DNA of 64,000 nucleotides from Calliopsis andreniformis (taxonomy: Eukaryota; Arthropoda; Insecta; Hymenoptera; Andrenidae). Where the stretch lies: positions 124,001 to 188,000 of the forward strand of contig NW_027480593.1 in assembly GCF_051401765.1 (NCBI RefSeq), in the 5' to 3' direction. The translations under genes and the position numbers were made by a program. A model generated the notes under the pieces. That model saw only the letters and a list, made by a program, of their open reading frames with translations. It did no database searches and was not told the origin of the DNA. Shown here in pieces: positions 12,405-24,518 of the stretch (position 1 is the stretch's first letter; every line of letters starts with the position of its first letter).

Positions 12405-15400
12405 GAGGACTGACGATTGAGAGTCGAGAATTGAGGATTGAGGATTGAGGATTGAAGATTGAGGATTGTGTATTGAAGATTGAGGATTGATGATTGACGA
12501 TTGAGGATTGAGGATTGAGGATTGAGAAATGAGGATTGAGGATTGAGGATTGAAGATTGAGTATTGAGTACTGAAGCCTGACGATTGAGGATTGAGAATT
12601 GGAGATTGAGGATTGATGATTCAGGATTGAAGGTTGAGTATTGAGGATTGAAGATTGAGGATTGAGGATTGAATATTGATGATTGAGGATTGAGGATTGA
12701 AGATTGAGAATTCGGGATTGAGGATTGTGGGTTGAAGATTGAGTATTGAGGATTGAAGGTTGAGGATTAAGGATTGAGGATTGAGGATTGAGGATTGAGG
12801 ATTGAGTATTAGGGATTGAAGGTTGAGGATTGAGGATTGAGGATTGAGGATGGAGGATGACGGCTGAGGGTTGAGGATTGAGGTTTGAGTATTGAACCCT
12901 GAGAATTCAGGATATTCTATTGAGTATTGAGAAATGAGGATTGATGGTTGAGTATTGAGGATTGAGGATTTAGGATTGAGTATTGAGTATTGAAGATTGA
13001 GGGTTGATTACTGAGGATTGAGGATTGAGGGTTGAGGATTGAGGATTGTGTATTGAAGATTGAGGATTGATGGTTGAGGATTGAGGATTGAGGATTGAGG
13101 ATTGAGGAATGAGGATTGACGATTGAGGATTGAAGATTGAGTATTGAGTACTGAAGCCTGACGATTGAGGATTGAGAATTGAGAATTGAGGATTGAGGAT
13201 TGAGAATTGAAGATTGAGTATTGAGGATTGAAGATTGAGGATTGAGGATTGAGGATTGAGGATTGAGGAATGAGGATTGAGGATTGAGAATTGAGAATTG
13301 AGGATGAGGACTGAGGGTTGATGATTGAGGAATGAGGATTTAGGATTGAGGGTTGAAGATTGAGTATTGAGTACTGAAGCCTGACGATTGAGGGTTGAGA
13401 ATTGGGGATTGAGGATTGATGATTCAGGATTGAAGGTTGAGTATTGAGGATTGGAGATTGAGGATTGAGGATTGAATATTGAGGATTGAGGATTGAGGAT
13501 TGAGGATTGAGAATTCGGGATTGAGGATTGAGGGTTGAAGATTGAGTATTGAGGATTGAAGGTTGAGGATTGAGGATTGAGGATTGAGGATTGAGGATTG
13601 AGGATTGAGTATTGGGGATTGAAGATTGAGGATTGAGGATTGAGGATTGAGGTTTGAGGATTGAGGATTGAAGATTGAGTATTGGGGATTGAAGATTGAG
13701 GATTGATGATTCAGGATTGAGGATGGAGAATGAGGGCTGTGGGCTGAGGGTTGAGGATTGAGGTTTGAGTACTGAACCGTGAGAATTCAGGATATTCTAT
13801 TGAATATTGAGAATTGAGGATTGATGGTTGGGTATTGAGGATTGAGGATTGAGGATTGAGGATTGAGGATTGAGTATTGAAGATTGAGGATTAATGATTG
13901 AGGATTGAGGATTGAGGGTTGAGTATTGAGGATTGAGAATTGAAGATTGAGTATTCATGATTGAGGATTGAGGATTGTGGATTGAGTATTGAGGAATGAG
14001 GATTGAGGATTAAGGATTGAAGATTGAGTATTGAGTACTGAAGCCTGACGATTGAGGATTGAGAATTGAGGATTGAGGATTGAGGATTGAGGATTGAAGA
14101 TTGAGTATTGTGTATTGAAGATCGAGGATTGAGTATTGAGGATTGAGGATTGAGGATTGAGCGTTGAGGATTGAGCATTGAGGATTGAAGATTGAGGATT
14201 GGGTATTGAGGATAGAAGAACGAGGATTGAGGACTGATGATTGAGGATTGAGGATTGTAGACTGAGTATTGGGGATTGAATATTGAGGATTGAGGATTGA
14301 GGTTTGAGTATTGAGAATTGGGGATTGAGGATTGAGGGTTGAAGATTGAGTATTGAGGATTGAAGGTTGAGGATTGAGGATTGAGGATTGAGGATTGGCG
14401 ATAGAAGATTGAGGATTGGGGATGGAGGATTGACGTTTGAGGATTGAGTATTGAGGATTGAGAATTGAGGATTGAGTATTGCAGATTGAGTATTGAGGAT
14501 TGAAGATTGAGGATTGAGGGTTGAGTATTGAGGAGTGAGGATGAGGGCCGAGGGCTGAGGATTGAGGTTTGAGGCTTGAGGACTGAGGATTGAGGATTGA
14601 GAATTGAGGATTGAGGATTGAGGATTGAAGATTGAGGATTGGGCGTTGAGGATTGAAGAATGAGGATTGAGGATTGAGGATTGAGGATTGAGGATTGAGG
14701 ATGGAGGCTGACGGTTGAGGATTGATGTTTGAGGTCTGAGGACTGCGGATTGAGGATTGAGAATTGAGGATTGAGGATTGAGGATCGAAGATTGAGTGTT
14801 GAGGATTGAAGATTGAGGATTGAGGATTGAAGATTGAGTGTTGAGGATTGAAGACTGACGATTGAGTATTGAGAATTGAGGATTGATAGTTGAGTATTGA
14901 GGATTGTAGTTTGAGGGTTGTGTGTTGAATATTGAGGATTGAGGATTTCAGGATTGAGGATTGAGGATTGAAGATTGAGTATTGTGGAGTGAGGATTGAG
15001 GATTGCGGATTGAGGATTGAGAATTGAGGATTGAGGACTGAGGACTGAAGATTGAGGATTGGGTATTGAGGATTGAAGAATGAGGATTGGGGATTGAGTA
15101 TTGGGGATTGAGTATTGAAGATTGAGTGTTGAGGATTGAAGACTGACGATTGAGTATTGAGGATTGAGGATTGAGGATTGAGGATTGAGAATTGAAGATT
15201 GAGTGTTGAGGATTGAAGATTGAGGATTGAGGATTGAGGATTGAGGATTGAGGATTGAGGATTGAGGGTTGAGTGATGAGAATTGATGTTTTTGGATAGA
15301 GATTTGAAGATTCCAGATTGAGTATTGAGTATTGAAGACTGTGAATTGATGATATTCTATTGAGGACTGAGGATTGGCAACTGATTGTTGAGGACTGAGG

Positions 15401-17146
15401 GCTGAAGAATGAGGATTCAAGGTTGAGGATTCAGGATTCAGGATTGAGGTTTGAGGACAGACGATTGAGGATTGAGGATTGAGGATTGGAGATTGAAGAC
15501 TGAGGATTGAGAATTGAGGGGTTGTGGATTGAGGACGAGGACTGAGGGTTGAGCATTGACGTTTGATGTATGAAGATTGAGGATTGAGGATTGAGAATTG
15601 AGGATCGAGGATTGAGGATTGAAGATTGAGGATTGAGGATTGAGGACTGAGGATTGAAGATTGAGTATTGAGGATTGAAGATTGAGGATTGAGGATTGAA
15701 GATTGAGTGTTGAGGATTGTAGCCGGACGATTGAGTATTGAGAATTGAGGATTGATGGTTGAGTATTGAGGATTGAATGTTGAGGGTCGTGTGTTGAATA
15801 TTGAGGATTGAGGATTTCAGGATTGAGGATTGAGGATTGAAGATTGAGTATTGAGGATTGAAGATTGAGGATTGCGGATTGAGGAATGAGGATTGAGGAT
15901 TGAGGATTGAAGATTGAAGATTGAGTGCTGAGGGCTCAGTGATGAGAATTGATGTTTGTGGATTGAGATTTGAAGATTGAAGGTTGGGGATTGAGTATTG
16001 AAAACTGTGAATTGAGGATATTCTATTGAGGATGGAGGATTGACAATTGATTGTTGCGGACTGAGGGATGAAGATTGAGGATTCAGGATTGAGAATTCGG
16101 AATTGAGATTTGAGGGCTGAGGATAGAGTCTTGAGGATTGAGGATTGAGGATTGACGCTTGAGGATAGAGGATTGATGGTGGAAGATTGAAGAGAGAGGA
16201 CTGAGTGTTGAGGATTGAGTGTTGAGAATTGATGTTTGAGGATTGAGATTTGATCATTGAATATTGTGGATTGAGTATTGAGACATGAGAATTCAGGATA
16301 TTCTATTGAGTATTGAGAATTGAGTATTGGTGGTTGAGTATTGAGGATTGACGGTTGAGGGTTGTGTGTTGAGTATTGAGGATTGAGGATTGAGGATTGA
16401 GGATTGAGGATTGAGGATTGAGGATTGAAGATTGAGTATTGAGGATTGAAGATTGAGGATTGAGGATTGAGGATTGAGGATTGAGGATTGAAGATTGAGG
16501 ATTCGGGATTGAGGATTGACGATTGAGGATTTAGTATTGAGGACTGAGAATTGAGGATTGAGAATTGAAGATTGTGTATTGAGGATTGAAGATTGAGGAT
16601 TGAGGATTGAGGACTGAGGATTGAAGATTGAGTATTGAGGATTGAAGATTGAGGATTGAGGATTGAAGATTGAGTGTTGAGGATTGAAGCCGGACGATTC
16701 AGTATTGAGAATTGAGGATTGATGGTTGAGTATTGAGGATTGAATGTTGAGGGTCGTGTGTTGAATATTGAGGATTGAGGATTTCAGGATTGAAGATTGA
16801 GTATTGAGGATTGAGGATTGAGGATTGAGCATTGAGGATTGAAGTTTGAGGACTGAGGATTGAGGATTGAGGATTGAGGATTGAGGATTGATGATTGAGG
16901 ATTGAAGATTGAGTATTGATGATTGAATATTGAGGATTGAGGATTGATAGTTGAGGATTGAGGACGAGGACTGACGGTTGAGGATTGATGTATGAGGATT
17001 GAGGATTGAGGTTTGAGGACTGAGGATTGAGGATTGAAGATTGAGGATTGCGGATTGAGGATTGACGATTGAGGACTGAGAATTGAGGATTGAGAATTGA
17101 GCATTGAGGATTTAAGATTGAGGACTGGGGATTGAGGATTGAGGAT
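12405..17146. repeat. 5356-bp tandem unit, copy 2 (partial, about 4.74 kb)
   Basis: The left junction is sharp. Sequence before about 12400 follows the 1-1175 block, and sequence from about 12405 follows 7049 onward. The copy ends near 17146, where GAGGATTGAGAATGTGGG of copy 1 (near 11790) is replaced by plain heptamers that lead into the 1.3-2.1 kb type block. Identity to copy 1 looks very high by eye. Confidence 0.87.
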
Positions 17147-20100
17147 TGAGGATTGAGGGTTGAGGATTGAAGATTGAGTATTGAGGATTGAAGATTGAGG
17201 ATTGAGGATTGAAGATTGAGTGTTGAGGATTGAAGACTGATGATTGAGTATTGAGGATTGAGGATTGATGGTTGAGTATTGAGGATTGAGGGTTGAGGGT
17301 TGTGTGTTGAATATTGAGGATTGAGGATTTCAGGATTGAGGATTTAGGATTGAAGATTGAGTATTGAGGATTGAAGATTGATGATTGCGGATTGAGGGTT
17401 GAGGATCGAGGACTGAGGATTGAGGATTGGGGATTGAGCATTGAGGATTTAAGATTGAGGACTGGGGATTGAGGATTGAAGATTGAGGATTAAGGATTGT
17501 GGATTGGGGATATGGGGATCTAGGATTGGAGATTGATTATTGAGGGTTGAAGATTGAGGATTGAGGATTGAGGATTGAGAAGTGAGAGCTCAGGGTGAGG
17601 ACTGAGGGTTGATGATTGAGGATTGAAAATTGAGGATTGAGGATTGAGGATTGAGGATAGAGGATTGAGGATTGAGGATGAAGGCTGACGGTTGAGGATT
17701 GATGTTTGAGGTCTGAGGACTGCGGATTGAGGATTGAGAATTGAGGATTGAGGATTGAGGATCGAAGATTGAGTGTTGAGGATTGAAGATTGAGGATTGA
17801 GGATTGAAGATTGAGTGTTGAGGATTGAAGACTGACGATTGAGTATTGAGAATTGAGGATTGATAGTTGAGTATTGAGGATTGTAGTTTGAGGGTTGTGT
17901 GTTGAATATTGAGGATTGAGGATTTCAGGATTGAGGATTGAGGATTGAAGATTGAGTATTGTGGAGTGAGGATTGAGGATTGCGGATTGAGGATTGAGAA
18001 TTGAGGATTGAGGACTGAGGACTGAAGATTGAGGATTGGGTATTGAGGATTGAAGAATGAGGATTGGGGATTGAGTATTGGGGATTGAGTATTGAAGATT
18101 GAGTGTTGAGGATTGAAGACTGACGATTGAGTATTGAGGATTGAGGATTGAGGATTGAGGATTGAGAATTGAAGATTGAGTGTTGAGGATTGAAGATTGA
18201 GGATTGAGGATTGAGGATTGAGGATTGAGGATTGAGGATTGAGGGTTGAGTGATGAGAATTGATGTTTTTGGATAGAGATTTGAAGATTCCAGATTGTGT
18301 ATTGAGTATTGAAGACTGTGAATTGATGATATTCTATTGAGGACTGAGGATTGTCAACTGATTGTTGAGGACTGAGGGCTGAAGAATGAGGATTCAAGGT
18401 TGAGGATTCAGGATTCAGGATTGAGGTTTGAGGACAGACGATTGAGGATTGAGGATTGAGGATTGGAGATTGAAGACTGAGGATTGAGAATTGAGGGGTT
18501 GTGGATTGAGGACGAGGACTGAGGGTTGATCATTGACGTTTGATGTCTGAAGATTGAGGATTGAGGATTGAGAATTGAGGATCGAGGATTGAGGATTGAA
18601 GATTGAGGATTGAGGATTGAGGACTGAGGATTGAAGATTGAGTATTGAGGATTGAAGATTGAGGATTGAGGATTGAAGATTGAGTGTTGAGGATTGTAGC
18701 CGGACGATTGAGTATTGAGAATTGAGGATTGATGGTTGAGTATTGAGGATTGAATGTTGAGGGTCGTGTGTTGAATATTGAGGATTGAGGATTTCAGGAT
18801 TGAGGATTGAGGATTGAAGATTGAGTATTGAGGATTGAAGATTGAGGATTACGGATTGAGGAATGAGGATTGAGGATTGAGGATTGAAGATTGAAGATTG
18901 AGTGCTGAGGGCTCAGTGATGAGAATTGATGTTTGTGGATTGAGATTTGAAGATTGAAGGTTGGGGATTGAGTATTGAAAACTGTGAATTGAGGATATTC
19001 TATTGAGGATGGAGGATTGACAATTGATTGTTGCGGACTGAGGGATGAAGATTGAGGATTCAGGATTGAGAATTCGGAATTGAGATTTGAGGGCTGAGGA
19101 TAGAGTCTTGAGGATTGAGGATTGAGGATTGACGCTTGAGGATAGAGGATTGATGGTGGAAGATTGAAGAGAGAGGACTGAGTGTTGAGGATTGAGTGTT
19201 GAGAATTGATGTTTGAGGATTGAGATTTGATCATTGAATATTGTGGATTGAGTATTGAGACATGAGAATTCAGGATATTCTATTGAGTATTGAGAATTGA
19301 GTATTGGTGGTTGAGTATTGAGGATTGACGGTTGAGGGTTGTGTGTTGAGTATTGAGGATTGAGGATTGAGGATTGAGGATTGAGGATTGAGGATTGAGG
19401 ATTGAAGATTGAGTATTGAGGATTGAAGATTGAGGATTGAGGATTGAGGAATGAGGATTGAGGATTGAAGATTGAGGATTCGGGATTGAGGATTGACGAT
19501 TGAGGATTTAGTATTGAGGACTGAGAATTGAGGATTGAGAATTGAAGATTGTGTATTGAGGATTGAAGATTGAGGATTGAGGATTGAGGATTGATGATTG
19601 AGGACTCAGTGTTGAGGGTTGAGTGATGAGAATTGATGTTTGTGGATTGAGATTTGAAAATTGAAGATTGGGTATTGAGTGTTGAAAACTGTGAATTGAG
19701 GATATTCTATTGAGGATTGAGGATTGACAATAGATTGTTGAGGACTGAGGGTTGGAGATTGAGGATTCAGGATTGAGGATTCGGAATTGAGGTTTGAAGA
19801 CAGAGGATTGAGGTTTGAGGATTGAGGACTGAAGATTGAGGATTGAGGATTGAGGATTGAGGATGGAGGACGAGGACTGAGGGTTGAGGTTTGAGTGATG
19901 ACAATAGATGTTTGTGGATGGAGACTTGAAGATTGAACATTGAGGGTTGAGTATTGAAGATTGGGGATCGATGACTGAGGATTGAGGATTGAGAATTGAG
20001 GATTGAGGATTGAGGATTGAAGATTGAGTATTGAGGATTGAAGATCGAGCATTGCGGATTGAGGATTGACGATTGAGGATTGAGGAATGAGCATTGAGGA

Positions 20101-23100
20101 TTGCAGATTGAGGATTGAGGATTGAGGATTGAGGATTGATGAGTGAGGATTGAGGATTGAGGATTGAGGATTGAGGATTGAGGATTGAAGATTGAGTATT
20201 GAGGATTGAAGATTTAGGATTGAGGATTGAGGATTGACGATTGAGGACTGAGTGTTGAGGGTTGAGTGATGAGAATTGATGTTTGTGGATGGAGACTTGA
20301 AGATTGAAGATTGAGGATTGAGTATTGAAAACTGAGAATTCAGGATATTCTATTGAGTATTGACAATTGAGGATTGATGACTGAGTATTGAGGATTGATG
20401 GTTGAGGGTTGTGTATTGAATATTTAGGATTGAGGATTGGGGATTGAGGATTGAGGATTGAGGATTGAAAATTGAGTATTGATGATTGAAGATTGAGGAC
20501 TGAGGATTGAGGGTTGAGGATTGAGGACGAGGACTGACGGTTGAGGATTGAGGTTTGAATATTGAGGATTGAGGATTGAGGACTGAGGATTGAGGAGTGA
20601 GGATTGAAGATTGAGGACTGAGTGTTGAGGGTTGAGTGATGAGCATTGATGTTTGTGGATTGAGATTTGAAAATTGAAGATTGGGGATTGAGTCTTGAAA
20701 ACTGTGAATTGAGGATATTCTATTGAGGATTGAGGATTGACAATATATTGTTGCGGACTGAGGGATGGAGATTGAGGATTCAGGATTGAGGATTCGGAAT
20801 TGAGGTTTGAAGACTGAGGATTGAGGGTTGAGTGTTGAGGATTGAAGATTGAGGATTGAGGATTGAGGATTGAGGATGGAGGACGAGGACTGAGGGTTGA
20901 GGGTTGAGTGATGAGAATAGATGTTTGTGGATGTAGACTTGAAGATTGAACATTGAGGATTGAGTATTGAAGATTGAGGATTGATGACTGAGGATTGAAG
21001 ATTGAGGACTGAGTGTTGAGGGTTGAGTGATGAGAATTGATGTTTGTGGATGGAGGGTTGAAGATTGAAGATTCAGGATTGAGTATTGAAAACTGAGAAT
21101 CCAGGATATTCTATTGAGTATTGATAATTGAGGATTGATGGTTGAGTATTGAGGATTGAAGGTTGAGGGTTGTGTGTTGAATATTGAGGATTGAGGATTT
21201 CAGGATTGAGGATTGAGGATTGAAGATTGAGTATTGAGGATTGAAGAATGAGGATTGCGGATTGAGGAATGAGGATTGAGGGCAGAGTGTTGAGGGTTGA
21301 GTGATGAGAATTGATGTTTGTGGATGGAGACTTGAAGATTGAAGGTTGAGGATTGAGTATTGAAAACTGAGAATTCAGGATATTCTATTGAGTATTGAGA
21401 ATTGAGGATTGATGGTTGAGTATTGAGGATTGAAGGTTGAGGGTTGTGTGTTGAATATTGAGGATTGAGGATTTCAGGATTGAGGATTGAGGATTGAAGA
21501 TTGAGTATTGAGGATTGAAGATTGAGGATTGCGGATTGAGGAATGAGGATTGAGGATTGAGGATTGAAGATTGATGATTGACGATTGAGGATTGAGGATT
21601 GAGGATTGAGAAATGAGGATTGAGGATTGAGGATTGAAGATTGAGTATTGAGTACTGAAGCCTGACGATTGAGGATTGAGAATTGGAGATTGAGGATTGA
21701 TGATTCAGGATTGAAGGTTGAGTATTGAGGATTGAAGATTGAGGATTGAGGATTGAATATTGATGATTGAGGATTGAGGATTGAAGATTGAGAATTCGGG
21801 ATTGAGGATTGTGGGTTGAAGATTGAGTATTGAGGATTGAAGGTTGAGGATTAAGGATTGAGGATTGAGGATTGAGGATTGAGGATTGAGTATTAGGGAT
21901 TGAAGATTGAGGATTGAGGATTGAGGATTGAGGATGGAGGATGACGGCTGAGGGTTGAGGATTGAGGTTTGAGTATTGAACCCTGAGAATTCAGGATATT
22001 CTATTGAGTATTGAGAAATGAGGATTGATGGTTGAGTATTGAGGATTGAGGATTTAGGATTGAGTATTGAGTATAGAAGATTGAGGATTGATTACTGAGG
22101 ATTGAGGATGAGGGCTGAGGGTCGAGGATTGTGGTTTGAGGACTGAGGACTGAGGATTGAGAATTGAGAATTGAGGATTGTGGATTGAGGATTGAAGATT
22201 GAGGATTGGGCGTTGAGGATTGAAGAATGAGGATTGAGGATAGAGGATTGAGGATTGAGGATTGAAGATTGAGGATTGAGGATTGAGGATTGAAGATAGA
22301 GGATTGAGGATTGAGGATTGAGAGTTGAGAATTGAAGATGAGGACTGAGGGTTGAGGATTGAGGTTTGAGGAACGAGGATTGGGGATTGAGGATTGAGGA
22401 CTGAGGATTGACGATTGAGTATTGAAGATTGATGATTGATCACTGAGGATTGAGGATTGAGGATTGAGGATTGAGGATTGAGGATTGAGGATTGAGGATT
22501 GAGGATTGAGGATTGAGGATTGAAGATTGAGTATAGAGGACTGAATATTGAGGATTGAGGATTGAGGATTGGGGATTGAGGATGAGGGCGGAGGGTTGAG
22601 GGTTGAGGTTTGAGCATTGAATCCTGAAAATTCAGGATATTCTATTGAGTATTGAGAATTGAGTATTGATGGTTGGGTATTGAGGATTGAGGATTGAGGA
22701 TTGAGGATTGAGGACGAGGGCTGAGGATTGAGGATTGAGGTTTGTGGACTGAGGACTGACGATTGAGAGTCGAGAATTGAGGATTGAGGATTGAGGATTG
22801 AAGATTGAGGATTGTGTATTGAAGATTGAGGATTGATGATTGACGATTGAGGATTGAGGATTGAGGATTGAGAAATGAGGATTGAGGATTGAGGATTGAA
22901 GATTGAGTATTGAGTACTGAAGCCTGACGATTGAGGATTGAGAATTGGAGATTGAGGATTGATGATTCAGGATTGAAGGTTGAGTATTGAGGATTGAAGA
23001 TTGAGGATTGAGGATTGAATATTGATGATTGAGGATTGAGGATTGAAGATTGAGAATTCGGGATTGAGGATTGTGGGTTGAAGATTGAGTATTGAGGATT

Positions 23101-23350
23101 GAAGGTTGAGGATTAAGGATTGAGGATTGAGGATTGAGGATTGAGGATTGAGTATTAGGGATTGAAGATTGAGGATTGAGGATTGAGGATTGAGGATGGA
23201 GGATGACGGCTGAGGGTTGAGGATTGAGGTTTGAGTATTGAACCCTGAGAATTCAGGATATTCTATTGAGTATTGAGAAATGAGGATTGATGGTTGAGTA
23301 TTGAGGATTGAGGATTTAGGATTGAGTATTGAGTATTGAAGATTGAGGAT
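16900..23350. repeat. Dispersed block, copy 2 (partner 1.3-7.65 kb)
   Basis: The CTAGG box at 17518 and the GAGAAGTGAGAGCTCAGG marker near 17577 match 1894 and about 1950. TGATGAG at 18251 matches 2549. Box A copies at 19266, 20336, 21097, 21371, 21987, 22628 and 23249 match the first copy at +15702. After about 23350 the sequence stops following the 7.6 kb partner and instead repeats the preceding 1.26-kb unit. The segment about 17.77-17.94 kb is extra relative to copy 1. Confidence 0.83.
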
Positions 23351-24518
23351 TGATTACTGAGGATTGAGGATTGAGGGCTGAGGGTCGAGGATTGTGGTTT
23401 GAGGACTGAGGACTGAGGATTGAGAATTGAGAATTGAGGATTGTGGATTGAGGATTGAAGATTGAGGATTGGGCGTTGAGGATTGAAGAATGAGAATTGA
23501 GGATAGAGGATTGAGGATTGAGGATTGAAGATTGAGGATTGAGGATTGAGGATTGAAGATAGAGGATTGAGGATTGAGGATTGAGAGTTGAGAATTGAAG
23601 ATGAGGACTGAGGGTTGAGGATTGAGCTTTGAGGAACGAGGATTGGGGATTGAGGATTGAGGACTGAGGATTGACGATTGAGTATTGAAGATTGATGATT
23701 GATCACTGAGGATTGAGGATTGAGGATTGAGGATTGAGGATTGAGGATTGAGGATTGAGGATTGAGGATTGAGGATTGAGGATTGAAGATTGAGTATAGA
23801 GGATTGAATATTGAGGATTGAGGATTGAGGATTGGGGATTGAGGATGAGGGCGGAGGGTTGAGGGTTGAGGTTTGAGCATTGAATCCTGAAAATTCAGGA
23901 TATTCTATTGAGTATTGAGAATTGAGTATTGATGGTTGGGTATTGAGGATTGAGGATTGAGGATTGAAGATTGAGGACGAGGGCTGAGGATTGAGGATTG
24001 AGGTTTGTGGACTGAGGACTGACGATTGAGAGTCGAGAATTGAGGATTGAGGATTGAGGATTGAAGATTGAGGATTGTGTATTGAAGATTGAGGATTGAT
24101 GATTGACGATTGAGGATTGAGGATTGAGGATTGAGGATTGAGAAATGAGGATTGAGGATTGAGGATTGAAGATTGAGTATTGAGTACTGAAGCCTGACGA
24201 TTGAGGATTGAGAATTGGAGATTGAGGATTGATGATTCAGGATTGAAGGTTGAGTATTGAGGATTGAAGATTGAGGATTGAGGATTGAATATTGATGATT
24301 GAGGATTGAGGATTGAAGATTGAGAATTCGGGATTGAGGATTGTGGGTTGAAGATTGAGTATTGAGGATTGAAGGTTGAGGATTAAGGATTGAGGATTGA
24401 GGATTGAGGATTGAGGATTGAGTATTAGGGATTGAAGATTGAGGATTGAGGATTGAGGATTGAGGATGGAGCATGACGGCTGAGGGTTGAGGATTGAGGT
24501 TTGAGTATTGAACCCTGA
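21987..24518. repeat. Tandem pair of about 1.26-kb units, each with two box A copies
   Basis: Box A spacing alternates 641, 621, 642, 628 bp across 21987, 22628, 23249, 23891 and 24519. This gives two successive units of 1262 and 1270 bp. Both contain the GAAACTGAGG-free run of GAGGATGAGGGCGGAGGG and the GATCACTGAGG marker. The 7-bp difference between 621 and 628 is one extra heptamer near 24121-24135. The second unit carries substitutions shared with 32448-33011, so it is the closer parent of that block. Confidence 0.82.

Noticed and set aside
7049..17146. Assembly artefact as the full explanation of the near-identical 5356-bp tandem copies
   Set aside because: Copies differ at isolated bases and have distinct outer junctions, so they are not a simple duplicated contig. 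Copy number and order in such DNA still need read-level support, and I cannot exclude local misassembly.
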